Source: Solea solea
Taxonomy: Eukaryota > Chordata > Actinopteri > Pleuronectiformes > Soleidae
Reading direction: 5' to 3'
NCBI RefSeq assembly: GCF_958295425.1
Contig: NC_081146.1
Coordinates: forward strand, 20,469,458 to 20,533,457
Length of the DNA stretch: 64,000 nt
The translations under genes were made by a program, and so were the position numbers. The notes beneath the pieces were generated by a model that was not told the origin of the DNA, ran no database searches, and worked only from the letters and a program-made list of their open reading frames with translations. This document shows, piece after piece, positions 24,361 through 35,734 of the stretch (within the stretch, counting starts at the first letter, position 1; every line of letters begins with the position of its first letter).

Positions 24361-24380
24361 AGAGAGCGAGAGAGAGGGAG
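24325..24380 (+). repeat. (CA)n-(GA)n compound microsatellite
   Basis: About 16 CA units run directly into GA-rich repeats. It borders a low-repeat block on its right. Confidence 0.9.
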
Positions 24381-24399
24381 ACACTTAGAGATGCGGCAG

Positions 24400-24840
24400 C
24401 TCTCATATGGATGACACTTCAATCTAAATACAAGCTAATGAAAGGCACTCGCTGGCACTGAGGACATTATTGACATATAATCCCAGCCCCTGGGAGAGGG
24501 GAAGCCGTCACTCTCCATCCACAAGCCTATCTAAAGGGCCTGAAATTTTAATGTGACATTTTAGGGAATTGGATTTATGGTGTATCAGCAGAAATTCAGC
24601 CGATTGACGGATAAGAGTTGTGCGGTGCAGAGAGGGAGAGCCTGTGCTGGTATTTGTCCCCGTGGCGCTGCATTCTGTCATCGATTTTCCTGGAGGATTA
24701 TGATTATTCCAGTTTCTTCCAGCAACCTGAGGCAGGATACGGGCTACCTTCCCCTCAGCAAGATCATTCCAATTCATAACCCCTTCCAAATGAGTTATTG
24801 ACTGGGAGGCTCCTCTGCCATTCTTAGTCAGAGACATTTA
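24400..24840. promoter_or_regulatory. Candidate conserved non-coding element
   Basis: A 440-bp block free of simple repeats and recognisable transposons, with mixed composition and homeodomain-like cores (TTTAATGTGACATTTTAGG, TTCATAACC, GATTATGATTATTCC). The sequence style is that of vertebrate developmental enhancers. Conservation itself cannot be seen from one sequence. The overlapping open frames at 24508-24837 (-) and 24577-24801 (+) look like by-products of low stop density. Confidence 0.3.
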
Positions 24841-25112
24841 CTTACAATATATACAGCGCCGGTCTCCGTACACCTGTCTCCGAGTAGCGTGAGGGAAAAA
24901 GACATCTGTTTAAACGTAGACTTTCAAATTATTTACACACTGCTGCACTAAACATACGTGTGTACTTATGCTCAGAGTCGTGCGGGTGTGTGCAGGTGTT
25001 TTCACAGGAAATTGTGTTTTCAGTTCAGTTTGCAATCAGCACAATATTGTGCTTTTATAACTTATTTTAAAGCTAATGTTTTGGCGTGGACGCTCTCTGT
25101 CCTATAGGCTCT

Positions 25113-25380
25113 TCCAGTTGTTGCCAATACTGGAACAGCAAGCCTTCCGCAAAAGAGTGCACATGCAGCAGCGCCCTCTGTGTCTGTGATCTACCCGGTG
25201 ATTGGTCAAAGTCTCCCGTCATGGGCCAGATGTCCTCAAGGCTAGAAACCGAGCCTCGAGGTCATGCAGAAATCTACTTCTCTGTCTCTCAGATCAATTG
25301 ATTTACATTATGCTGAGAGGTAATTATGGAAATATGAATCAATAAATGCCCATGTTGTGTTGCCTTTCCCCAGCTTTAAA
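25113..25380 (+). repeat. Copy 2 of an unnamed dispersed unit
   Basis: Collinear with 46291-46508 over about 220-270 bp. The shared blocks in order are GTTGTTGCCAATACTGGAAC / GCTGTTGCCAATGTTGGAGC, then CCCGTCATGGGCCAGAT / CCTGTCATGGGCCACAT, then GATTTACATTATGCTGAGAG / GATTTACAGTAGTTGGGAGA, then CCCCAGCTTTAA in both. Intervening sequence has diverged. It has no coding capacity. The right part merges into a candidate conserved block. Confidence 0.5.
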
Positions 25381-25730
25381 GGAGAAGTGTCACATTTTGG
25401 GCCAGAATTGTTGTTGTTATCTTTGTATGACATGAAATCAAACAGATCTGCCCTGGGAGTGAGGATTATCACTGAGTATTCACATCTCACACAGGTTCCT
25501 GCCATTTGAACATAATTTTAATTACTTAATTATGGCTGGTGTCGAACACGTAATAATCAGATGTCCCTTTCAAATAAGGTAATGATTGGGGGCAAACCAG
25601 AGGCTCTGAGAAGATCACAAATGCTGACCCTTGTAGTGGAGAACAGGAATCCTCAAAGATATCAGGATTCATTATTTGCAGACCGTGACCATGTCGAATC
25701 ATTGTAGCCTGGTATAAAATGCTGGACCAC
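25381..25730. promoter_or_regulatory. Candidate conserved non-coding element
   Basis: Repeat-free block with dense homeodomain-like and AT-hook-type cores (ATTTTAATTACTTAATTATGG, ACGTAATAATCAG, AAGGTAATGATTGG). It directly continues from the dispersed unit on its left. Inference only; the sequence offers style, not proof of constraint. Confidence 0.3.
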
Positions 25731-26954
25731 TGGACTGATACCGCCAAGAGCAAAATAAGTTTGTGAGGAAGTCAAACTGAAATTAACTATTGCAACCATT
25801 GCATTCCCTAACCAAAAACTTAATCCCTAACCTTAACTGGAACCAGTTAATTCCTGACCTTATTACATCTAATCTCATCTATACTGCTTAACTGTTACTG
25901 CCAAGATGCTGAAGAGGTGACACAGTTTGTGTTGACAGTTGTGCATTTCTCATGCATGTAAGGGATTTAAATTACATTTCCCATTTTTTTTTTTAAACCT
26001 CATTTTAATCCTTCACAATATCATGATGCTGCCAATATGTCATCTGTAAAGGAGGTTGCAGTCTGACATTGTAATATTGCCTCAACGTCTGTTCTACGGA
26101 GGATCACTGGTCATGCAAAGTGACACAAAGACACATTCTTCACTCGCCTGTCTCACGCTTGTCTAATGGAACAGATACACTCCCATTTTAATCAATCCAT
26201 CTGTCAACGCTGGCCGTGTAACGGCTCACATTTTTCTGGCACTCACTGCTCATGTGCACAGTCTGAAGGCTGCTCTTATAATATGATCTATTTTTCCTCC
26301 ATTTTACAGGAATGGCAGTTATTGTTCGTTGGCCTTTAAGTGCTACCAAAACACGAGTGACCTACAACTTCATTCTGTGCATGAACACGTTCTGTGTAGT
26401 CGCACACTGTTTGTGTTTGTCGAGAGGTTTTTAATGTTTTTAATGAGTCTCTTTAAAGCTCTTGCGTAAAATTAGAAAGTCACCATTTGCAGAGGTGACT
26501 CTGAATCAGGCAAAACAAGACATGGAGAAAATGTAATTTCCCGTAGCCTCTTAAGTGCACACAGAGTCATTGTGGCACCAGGATGCAGCTCTTAGTCTAC
26601 AGTGACTGACGTGTAGGACAAACCTCAAGGATGGAGCCATAAGAACAGAGGACACGGTGTCATGAGAGGTCCTGGCTTGTATTACTGCCACCGTGATACC
26701 GGCAATGGATCTGACCACTTATGTCCTCAGAGTGTCTCGGTTCCTCCGGAACAGAGTGTCTCATCAGTGTTTGTCCACAGAGCAATTCACCTCCAGCTCT
26801 GCCTAAGTCAGCATCTTACACTCCACTAATTTCATCCACATGTTTGGCAAAATGCAACACAACACAGTCTTTCCCTCACAAGTAAAATGTTTTTGTAAGG
26901 AACATATTTTCTTAAACTAATAATTTAATACTAAAAATCACTCCTTTTTGTTCT
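25731..26954. other. Non-coding stretch
   Basis: No gene, RNA or clear mobile element. Contains a T-run near 25985 and unique DNA. Confidence 0.4.
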
Positions 26955-27112
26955 CCTTCTTTTAGCTTCTCCCTTTAGGGGTCACCTCAGCCGATTATCT
27001 GTTTTCAGTGATCCACATATTTCATTTTACGCCGGATGCCCTTCCTCCCCATTCATCTGGTCTTGGGACTGGCACTAAGAGTCCACTAGGATGAGGCCCC
27101 CCCAGTGGCTAG
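26955..27112 (+). repeat. Dispersed fish repeat fragment
   Basis: The run TTCTTTTAGCTTCTCCCTTT, AGGGGTCACCTCAG, ATTTTACGCCGGATGCCCTT, CCTCCCCATTCATCTGG, TTGGGACTGGCACTAAGAGT, CCCCCCAGTGGCTAGT is the familiar order of an abundant teleost repeat (GGCTTCTCCC..GGGGTCGCCACAG..GGATGCCCTTCCT..GGGACCGGCAC..CCCAGTGGCTGG). It is non-coding here. I do not assign a superfamily. Confidence 0.6.
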
Positions 27113-28227
27113 TCACTATTGTGATTCACCACAAATAAACTGGATAATCTGGAAGAAAATTCTCGCCTCTGTGTTTAAATTCAAAGCCACGGTGTCAAAT
27201 CCGATTCATTCATTGCATCTGAACATGACTGCCCTCTCAAACGACAGGCATGTTCACAAACGCCTTCAGAAACTATCACAGCTGTGAGACTATGATTGCA
27301 GCAGGAGGTCAGTAGGATAAATTAAGATTTTCCTACATCGCTGTTTGATTTTGCCATGCTGTGACCTTGCAGGTCAATGACGTCAAAACTCAACACATGC
27401 ATGCAAACCACTGACCTTTCTCATTCATGTCATATTGCCTTATACTGGATATATATCTGATCCAGGATCACAAACTTAAGAGTCAACATTACATTTGTCT
27501 TTTGTACATTTGTATCAGAAGACAAAAACCAAATACCAAACACATCGCCACCAACTCACCGACAGATCCCACTCCTTTTGTTGCCCTTTAAATGTGAAAC
27601 CATACAGTGTAAATATTGTATCCATGTAACTGACTTTGCCAGCTTAAGATAGGTTTAAGTTTCTACAAACCAGTTGTGAGAGAAATATGAATAATTTAAG
27701 CAGCCCCAGTGCCGATTTAAATATATTTACCAGTGGTGTGTTGGCTGTGGGCCAAGACACAGTGTGATGCTCACAAAGACACCACTGCTAAACTCAATTT
27801 AGGGAAGCTGATCATTCAGACTGACAGCGCAAAACGGCAAATAAAGTCATTTAAATAAAAAATATTTCATTTCCCCCCCCCCCCGCACCCTGTGAAACCA
27901 GAGGCACAGATAGAAGCAGATACGGAGGGAAAAAGGCAGAGAGGAAATTAGAACAACTGCCAGAGCAGTGCGGTGATTAATTTCCTTTTCTACATGGTGC
28001 ACACTTTCGCTTTAATACAAGGGATATTTTGAATATGGGAGAAAAGGCTGTAATTGCCTGTTGACTGTAATATGACCACTGGAATATTACAAATCTTCTG
28101 GACAAAAAACACATTTCAGTTGTGTCATATCGGGAACCTATTTTCTGAACCTCTGGTGGAAAGATAACCTTTGTTATTGTTTGTATTGTTGTTGTTTCTC
28201 AAAAATCTGCACAGCATCACAATAATC
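27113..28227. other. Non-coding stretch
   Basis: Unique AT-rich DNA with a C run at 27873-27882. 27960-28140 (GTGATTAATTTCC, GGCTGTAATTGCC) reads like conserved non-coding DNA. No exon recognised. Confidence 0.4.
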
Positions 28228-28272
28228 CACAATTTCCCAATTGTGAGAATAATAAAGGACTATCTTATCTTG
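28228..28272 (+). repeat. LINE 3' tail remnant
   Basis: CACAATTTCCCAATTGTGAG, AATAATAAAGGAC and TATCTTATCTTG reproduce the terminal signature of common fish LINEs (AATTTCCCC..TGTGGGA..AATAAAGGA followed by a TATCT tandem tail). Only the last about 45 bp are present. Confidence 0.5.
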
Positions 28273-30986
28273 TTCCAACGTTTAATGTCGAACTAGTCTC
28301 AGAACCGCGATCAAAATTGTTCAAAACACAATGCATGCAGCCATGGTTGCCATTGGTGTAGAGGCATGACTGTTAATATTGAGAGAATCTCCATAAAAAA
28401 ACTGAGAAAAGTTTAATTACTTTCATCTTGACAGTGCAGCAGGTCAGATGGTATCAGCCGAGTAGGCGGTCTATGGGGACAGATTCATGTTCACACATAT
28501 CTGAAGACACATTCAGACACCCTGTACTTGATGCCGTCCATCAACTGTATACCAAGTCCGAAAATGGTCGCCAAACAACATCCCCATTTACATGAGCTAT
28601 GTTAAGTTCACCTCGGACTCACGGTGCAATAAAACACAAATAATAATATAAAATAACAACACATAGAAAATGAAAACCCCAGTACATGAAATTGCTTTGG
28701 TGCATTCGCATAACGGTGGTGTGAAGTTCAGTTTGACTGATCGCAAAGTCATTAATGGAAATCACAACACCAAATGCAGTCGGTGTTAAGGGGAATCTCC
28801 TCTGGGCCATAAGTCAAATTTTAATTTGCTCTTCTGACTCAGCCTAGTGCTTCCCCTCCACTCCAAAACAACAGCCTGACAACACAAGCTTCATTCACAG
28901 GTCCACATATCACTGTGGGACCACGTCACACAATTTTTGTCAGCACAAGGAGTTTGGTCAACTCTTCAAAAATGTTAAAAAAAAATCTTAGTAAGAGGAG
29001 GAGAGCAGGCAAAATATGAGAAAAGAGGAAGAAAGGAAAAAAGAAAAAAACATTCACTGTGAAGAAATATTTAATAACTATAACTATAATATTTAATCTG
29101 AGAAACAACAAAGGGATCAAGCAGAATAAAAATGAACATTTGTGCCATATTGTACGGTAGAAAATGAAAGTAAATGGACGTCAGCTTGTGAAATGACTCC
29201 AAGGCCAACAGCTTCAAAATAAACCACTAAAATAAACAAGTGGCTATATGTGAAATCACGACAACATTTGTGCCCAACACTCTCCTTTATTGCACGAGCT
29301 CTGCACTCTGCATCTCTTTAAGTGAGAGCAATAAAGCCGCTGTGTACAAAGGGAATCATCTTAAATTGGACGGACAGGTAAAGGGAACTGCCGCCACTGC
29401 CGTCGTGACTGGATGTGGGGGGGCCAGCTGCCAAGGGCATAAAAAGTGTCACTGACACATTATATGCTTGACTTACCTGCGGTGAAGGATGATACAATGA
29501 CTGTTGCCATTCTGTGAGAGAGAGGAACTTCATTCCGTCTCAGCAAACATGCCTGCTGGCTGAAAACAGGTCTCTGAGTCACAAGGACTAAACTGCACGA
29601 TGCACTCCCCCTCTCCGTCTTTCTATCAAAAGCATTAAAATTTTTATCATTTCTACCATGCAAAAGTACTTTAATTATCAAATGCCTTCCCTGGTCGTCA
29701 CATAACCCATCCCTTACAGGACGTACAATTGTGGCCAGGTAGCATCTTTCTGCTGACACTGAACATGGAAAGTATGACCCAGGTCCACCTTAGTCTCCAT
29801 ATTTGTTGTTCCACTCGTGTAAGTGGCTGAGGACAAATGATCATCTCTGCTTAAGACATACACTAAATAAAATAAAGCTTCCACGGGGGTTAAAACCATT
29901 TGTTCTGGTGCTCAGCGAACAATGAGAGAATCATGATTACAGGTGTTATCAACACAGACCAGGCATAAGGCACCTTATATGCTGTTATGGCTGCTGCTTT
30001 GCCATCAAAATGTTCATTTTCTGCCCAGTGCTTTTGGTTTTCATTCCATCTCAATTGTACTCGGCAAATGAATAGGTGGGATTTGACAGAGCAGCAGGAG
30101 CAGCAGTATTATATTAGCCATCTAAAAAAAAAAAATCCTGGGTTAATAAAACCAATCTGGACAGATTGCGTCATATAGATTATTGTAGAATGACTGTGTT
30201 GTGATAACGTCGTTGTCCATGTGTATCATATCGTTAGTTCTCTTGTGATTTCCTGACTCCCCGTGCCGTGGGGCTCAGTCCCTTACAGCTTCACTAGTGG
30301 GGGTTATTATATTTTATTAGTTTATATAGATGATTCCTTATTGCTGTTGGAAATTAGTCTGGGTTTATCACACCGCTCTCATTGCAGCATGACACCGTGA
30401 AAGCTTTGGCAAAAGATAAAGGTTGTGTTGATATCCTCGTCTCGGTGCCGTAAAGCAGCCGTTGCCTTTGCATATATATGGTGTTTACTTTTAATTGAAT
30501 TACAGAGAAATGCAGACACATGTTTTACGATAGATTGTTCTACACAGTTGTTGAGTGAAAGACCTCTCCTGCAGAGCACTTACTGGTGAAAGAAGTGCTG
30601 ATGGCAGAGTACATAAACAACATTTACACTGCAGAGAGAGCATAATGAACACAAAGGCACTTGAAGGAGACCAGAAGTGAACTTCAATCCAAATAAGCGT
30701 GTGGTTTTCGCGTATACGTGCACATTCTCACTCAGTGCTGGAGACTGACAGTGGCCACGAAGGACGCAGGTGCAGTTTGGACTCGACAAAAACAAGGGAA
30801 ATCTAATTATGTCTTAAAAATGGAAACGTTTAACTGAACCTGCAACAATTGAATTTGTTTGTCTTGAAGATATTACATTCTGTAGAAGACATGAAATGTT
30901 TTAGAGTTATCTGCTGTAGAATTACACTTAAGGATCAAATACCTAGTATTCATACAGTGAAGATTTCCATTTTAAAGGTATATTCC

Positions 30987-30991
<5 letters not shown>
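28273..30991. other. Non-coding stretch
   Basis: No gene recognised. A-rich tracts around 28975-29050 and a T/A mix elsewhere. Several 60-100-codon frames on both strands overlap each other and carry no motifs. Confidence 0.4.

Positions 30992-31029
<38 letters not shown>
30992..31029. repeat. (AT)19 microsatellite
   Basis: Nineteen uninterrupted AT dinucleotides, self-complementary and prone to cruciform extrusion or polymerase slippage. Confidence 0.95.
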
Positions 31030-31031
<2 letters not shown>

Positions 31032-31600
31032 TCCTTAATACAGCTCCATCAAATCAGATTAGTATTTTCTGATTGAGGTCAGATGTGGTTCAACCAGTAA
31101 GCCTCTATTTGGAATGACAGCATAAACGCTAGCTCTGATAACCTTGACCTCTAGCACCTCTTCTAATTATGCTTGCTAATTCAAGAAGAGACGAGAAGGA
31201 GAGCTGGCAAACAAATTACCTGAAAATAAGACATTTGAACACAAGGATCTGACTCTGCTGCTGCAGCTTTATTGAGAATGTACTGAATGCATCGTCACGA
31301 GTGCTGGAGTGTTAAGATCCTGATGTTAAGATTTGTTTTCTCATCCAATAATTCCAGCCTCCATCTGCACTGCATTTGTGATAAAAGAAGAGTTCAACCT
31401 TTAAAGTAACAATAATTGTAAGAGTTGAGGTAATTAAGCTCCCTAACTTTCCTTCCATGTGGTCTGAATTAAATGATTGGTCAAATTTATTCATCGATTC
31501 CTGTTGGGACGCGATGATGATTTTAACAGACAGTAGAAACAGAAAATGGATTCAGACTTTAGGTTTCTAAGCAAAACTCTGGACTTTGGGTTAGTTCAGT
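31030..31600. other. Non-coding stretch
   Basis: Unique AT-rich DNA between the AT repeat and the MITE at 31601; no recognisable element. Confidence 0.4.
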
Positions 31601-31836
31601 TTAACCCTTTAACACCTAAGCCTCAAAATGTCTTGATGCTTATTTTAACCATAACATTTTATGTGTTTTTGCCCATTTTTCTAGAACAACAAAAAATGGA
31701 AACTATGTACAGGCATTTTTCCCACATTTTCCCTTTCTGACGACAAATTCCTGCTTCCTGCAACAGTGCAAGTAAAATGACCATAATTACTACAAGTTGG
31801 CTTTGACTTGCAACTTCTCAGCTTTCAGAAACCACT
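31601..31836 (-). mobile_element. TTAA-flanked MITE, truncated inverted copy
   Basis: Starts TTAA + CCCTTTAACACCTAAGCC, the reverse complement of the right end of the copy at 45689. The body is the reverse complement of the 45.2-45.7 kb copy: TTTTAACCATAA, CCCATTTTTCTAGAA, then the AAGTTGGCTTTGACTTGCAA / CTTCTCAGCTTTCAGAAACC block. Homology stops at about 31836 without a second terminal repeat, so the other end is lost. It lies immediately left of another dispersed repeat. Confidence 0.7.
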
Positions 31837-31862
31837 TGACTAAAGTACATTGAAAGCAGCGA

Positions 31863-32030
31863 GTGGCCACCAGGGGGAAACTCCAGTGGACGCAAAAATA
31901 ACACGTCTGTGGGTCTCACTTGATTTGTAACGTCAGTAAATGTATATTCCTGGTGGCTTAATGTGCTCAATCACTAGTTTCAGGTTCTCTTCAATAGAAT
32001 ATATCGATTTAAGAAATTATGTTCCCAGGA
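31863..32030 (+). repeat. Dispersed repeat carrying a partial CTCF-like core
   Basis: Opens with TGGCCACCAGGGGG (31864-31877) and continues TCACTTGATTTGTAACGTCA, CTCAATCACTAGTTTCAGG, TTCTCTTCAATAGAA, AATTATGTTCCCAG. The same order is found at 34.57 kb and, for the right half, at 1.51 kb. The canonical GGCGC part after the G run is changed to GAAAC here, so CTCF affinity is probably reduced. Confidence 0.6.
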
Positions 32031-33207
32031 AAAAAGACCATTGATGGCAGATTTATCCTACAGGTGACATCTGTAAAAGAAAATGTTTTTAATTGTCCTC
32101 TGTTTGTAAAGGATTCAGTTTTGTACACCGTAAGTGTGTGTTAAATGCTGCTTGGGTTGATATTATTATTATTATTATCAAGCTTTATTGCTTTGGTTGT
32201 GCCAAAATCCTCCACATAAATAACCCGGTCTCCTTTGATGAAAGCCTTTCTGACTGGCGTTCAATTCATAAGCCATAATCTGCTTCATTTCTCAATTTGG
32301 ACCCTATTTCCTTGTTTATTATTATTGTTATTATTACTTTTGCTATTGTGACTATTGATTGTGCTCGAGCTTTCATTTCTCACTTCACTAGCGAGCGTGG
32401 TGCAGCTTCAGCTCGCTGCAAACGCGGCTCTTCAATACATTGCCACGGGGGAAAGCACACAATCCAGAAACAAACATCTCACACACACTCACACACACAC
32501 ACTCTGCAGTCAGCGAGACCCGCATTGTTTCTCATTACCATTTATCTCATTTATTACCCAAAAAGGAAATATTTTCAGTATTTAATAACTACTGTGGGCT
32601 ACTTGGTTGTTTATTGTTACAGTAGTGTTGCATTAATGTCGCCGTGAATTTTCTGTAAACACGGTCTGCCGTCATGGAACAGCTGTCATGGAGATACAAG
32701 GAGGCTGTGTTACCTCCCACATGGCATCACAAATTTAGGAAGTGTGACAACACAGGCAGTTAACATAATGGGCAACAAGTGAAGCAGTCCAACTATTAAA
32801 CGTGACAATTAATACTGTCACTTAAACTCTCTTGTTGGGATTTGTTGGCCCTTCGAGTGCATGTGTTATTGTACAGTAGTGCATACCAACTAAGAGAGGG
32901 AAGGAGATGCATGCTTTTGATAAAAAAAAATTTCATGCATTTAATACTGAACTCCTCATACAACAATCCTTCAAAGAAAAAAACCTAAATATTTCTTTAA
33001 CCATCTGCAATGTCTTTAAAAACATAGTTAGATTTTTCATTTCATGGCTTGACATTTCAGAAAAACACAGATCAGCCACATCGTTGCACATCGTGTGGTT
33101 GATCTGTGTAATTAAATCTTTAAATAATGGGTTGCAGACAAAATATTTCTATAAAAGAGTCTACAATCAGTTGTACATTGCACATTAATGCACGTCAAAA
33201 GGTCCCT
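32031..33207. other. Non-coding stretch with short AC and ATT repeats
   Basis: Contains (ATT)n at 32161-32179 and a CA-rich stretch at about 32479-32501. Overlapping frames at 32297-32647 are read through the CA repeat. No exon or RNA recognised. Confidence 0.4.
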
Positions 33208-33420
33208 GGTATGCCTGTTTTCATGGCAGCCCATTGCCGAGAGGAAGGAAGCAATTCGGCTTCTGACTGGAGGGTCGCCGGTTAAAATCCTAGGACGGGT
33301 CAAAGGATAGGGTGCCCCCGAGCAAGACACCCCCGATCCCCATTGCTCCACTCATATGTGTTCACTACTGGTGTCTAAAAAGGACGGGTTAAATGCAGAG
33401 GTCAAATTCACTGTCACTAA
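33208..33420 (+). repeat. tRNA-derived SINE-like repeat
   Basis: TTCTGACTGGAGGGTCGCCGG then TTAAAATCCTAGGACGGG corresponds to a degraded Pol III B box and flanks (GGGTCGCCGGTTCGAGCCCC in better copies known from fish). It continues CCCGAGCAAGACACC, CCCGATCCCCATTGCTCC, TGTGTTCACTACTGGTGT and GGACGGGTTAAATGCAGAGG, the ordered body of a widespread teleost SINE-like repeat. It has lost the conserved C of the B box, so it is probably transcriptionally dead. Confidence 0.7.
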
Positions 33421-33479
33421 TTGTTGTGTGTGCAAAAATAGCTTAATTCCAATTTGTGGTTGTTTTTTTTTTTGTATTT

Positions 33480-33800
33480 ACAGCTAGCTGTGAGTGTTAT
33501 TATCAATAACATCTCCAAGCCGTCTCTCCCACAAACTACAGCTGCGCTGATAAACTGGGAAACAAATAAAAAAGATTACCAAGAAAATTAGTTTGTTCAC
33601 CGAAGGATGCAGTGATTATCACCTCCCATTTCATACCTAATGCTCTCGATTGCGCGTTGATCCGCTTATTGTTTCCAAGCAGCTCGCGTTTCTCTGCAAA
33701 TCTCCTTATTTACAAGTCATTGGGTGAAGCGGGAGCCGCTGTCTGGAGGATAATGTCAACTTTTCTGTTCACGTATTGACAGGCGGGCTTCTCTGAGAGT
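33480..33800. promoter_or_regulatory. Candidate conserved non-coding element
   Basis: A 320-bp repeat-free block with motifs such as TTATTATCAATAACATC, GCAGTGATTATCACC and TTGACAGGCGGGC, more mixed in composition than its surroundings. Enhancer-like style only; no transcript features are visible. Confidence 0.3.
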
Positions 33801-34567
33801 GAGTTGTTTTCTAAAGATGGGAGTTTTTCTAGCCTTGACCTGCAACATTTAGCTTGTCTCGCCCATTACACAGTGACCTTCATACTAATGCCGACCACAG
33901 GAGCCAGTGCCAATGCACATACTTCAATCTGACATAAAGTGCCAGTTTAAACGGATGCATTTTTAAGATGTAATCTTCCTTCAAGCCTAAATATTATTAA
34001 TTGTGGACATGAGCGACTTTGTGGTTGTCCGTGACACTGTGACTGAGATGAAAGCATCTGCACGTAACCCCTGTATTTCCCTCAGTTGGAACACTTCTTT
34101 GACCTAAAATTTCCTCTGCTTAATGCTGCTTTTCTAAACGGGGGTGATCCGTCTGCTTTCCACCAGCAGCTCAGGTTGTCTGTTTGTAAAATACATTATT
34201 TCTACTTTCTAAGTCAACCTGAATAAAGCTTCTCTACCACACTATGAGTCCAATTTTCTGACCTCATTTGTCTGCAGTTCAGCTACTAAAAAGCTGGTTC
34301 ATGGGAGTTCCATCATTGTTTTCAGCTGATATGTAACTAGGCCAAGAAAAGAAATCAGGTTTTGTGTTCTCTTTCATCAGTGATTGTCAGCATGTCAAGC
34401 TTTGCTTTCAACAGAGACAATTACCATTCAGTCACCTGACCCGAAATTTTACCAAGGGACACACCAGGATGAGTTGATAGCACTGTTAAAACCAAAGACC
34501 CCATATTAAAAGTGGATGTGTTCTTCCCTTTTGCTTCTTGAAGCTAACCCGGAAGTCACAAAATACA
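33801..34567. other. Non-coding stretch
   Basis: Unique DNA without recognised genes, RNA or mobile elements. Confidence 0.4.
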
Positions 34568-34745
34568 ATAGCCACCAGGGGGCGACTCCGCTGGTTGTAA
34601 AAATAACTAAATTTGAATTGAAGTCTATGGGAAAATCACACTCATTCTTGCTTGATTTAGTGACATTGCCAATTCCAGGTCTTCTTCACCAAAACATGAT
34701 GTCAATTTTGTAAATTTTTCTTCCCATTTAGATGAAAATATGGCA
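34568..34745 (+). repeat. Dispersed repeat carrying a strong CTCF-like core
   Basis: Begins AGCCACCAGGGGGCGACTCC, then GCTGGTTGTAAAAATAACT, GAAGTCTATGGGAAAATCA, CTTGATTTAGTGACATTGCC, CCAGGTCTTCTTCACCAA and TTCCCATTTAGATGAAAATATGG. This is the best preserved of three family members in the window. CCACCAGGGGGCG at 34572-34584 matches the central CTCF consensus (CCASYAGRKGGCRS) fully over its core. The element itself is non-coding. Confidence 0.7.
34569..34587 (+). promoter_or_regulatory. CTCF-like binding motif inside a repeat
   Basis: TAGCCACCAGGGGGCGACT fits the CTCF core, departing mainly at the second base and in the last few positions. Motif match is read directly; occupancy cannot be inferred from sequence. 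Confidence 0.45.
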
Positions 34746-35734
34746 CCAGTCAAATCACACATTTGGAGGCTTCAAACATCCTCATAACAGTGTTAGAAGA
34801 CCAAATCTCTCCACTAGTGACATTATTTGTCAGTCTTGCTTCTACGCTACATATTTTTTGAGTTAAAAAAACTTCAGAAATATGCTGTAAATATCCTGTA
34901 TAGTACATGAAAAACATTTGCCATGGTTCGCAGAGAATGTATAGCAACACTTTTCTTTTCAACAGCCTGTTGAAGTGCAAATCTTTAAAAACATTTCTTT
35001 TCTTTTCTTTTCTTGTCCTTAAATCCTACCCATTACTGTTGCACTATTGTTCCTCAAATAAAAGGACGAGCTGAACCGTTTTGTTGATGCTATTCTGCAG
35101 GACACATTCAGGGATTTAATGTTGGCATTATTGCATTTAAGTAGAAGTAGTAGTTCTCCAGAAGAAGGAGAAATCCCATTTGTGAGGTCAAAATTCAATT
35201 GGTGGAGTTAAAAGTAGCTCAGTTTTGATGGCAGATGTCGAGGTGTAAGATGTCCCTCATGGTCCTATTTATAATCCATTCCTTGATCTAATTATAAATA
35301 ATAATAATAAAAAAACTTCCCAGGCTTGCTCTGCTTGCTTTTGTTGAAATTAAAATGGAATATAAATAATTTATGGTCCATGCAAGTCACTGCTATATAT
35401 TCATATACAGTATGTAACGCAATTTCAGGGAAAATGACATTTTATTTAACTGGCTTTTCCCTGTCCCGTAAAGATAGTACTTATGGATTGAGGTCACAGG
35501 ATATTATCCTGATCACTGTCCCTCAAACTCAGACTAAGCTGGACATGAAGACCTTGATGTTTTCTGAACTGTATACTTGGGGACAGACTCCAGACTCTGG
35601 TCTCATAAAAGCACCATAAATGTAATGGTTGCCGAGTTTTAATTGATAATAATAATCACATTTCTCCATGCACCTTGAATTGATTTGCACTTTGAGATGT
35701 TTGCTGTTTAATGGGATGTGATGAGATGTTGTTA
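34746..35734. other. Non-coding stretch
   Basis: Contains a (TTTTC)4 tract at 34994-35014 and an ATAATAATAATAA tract near 35297. No gene recognised. Confidence 0.4.
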
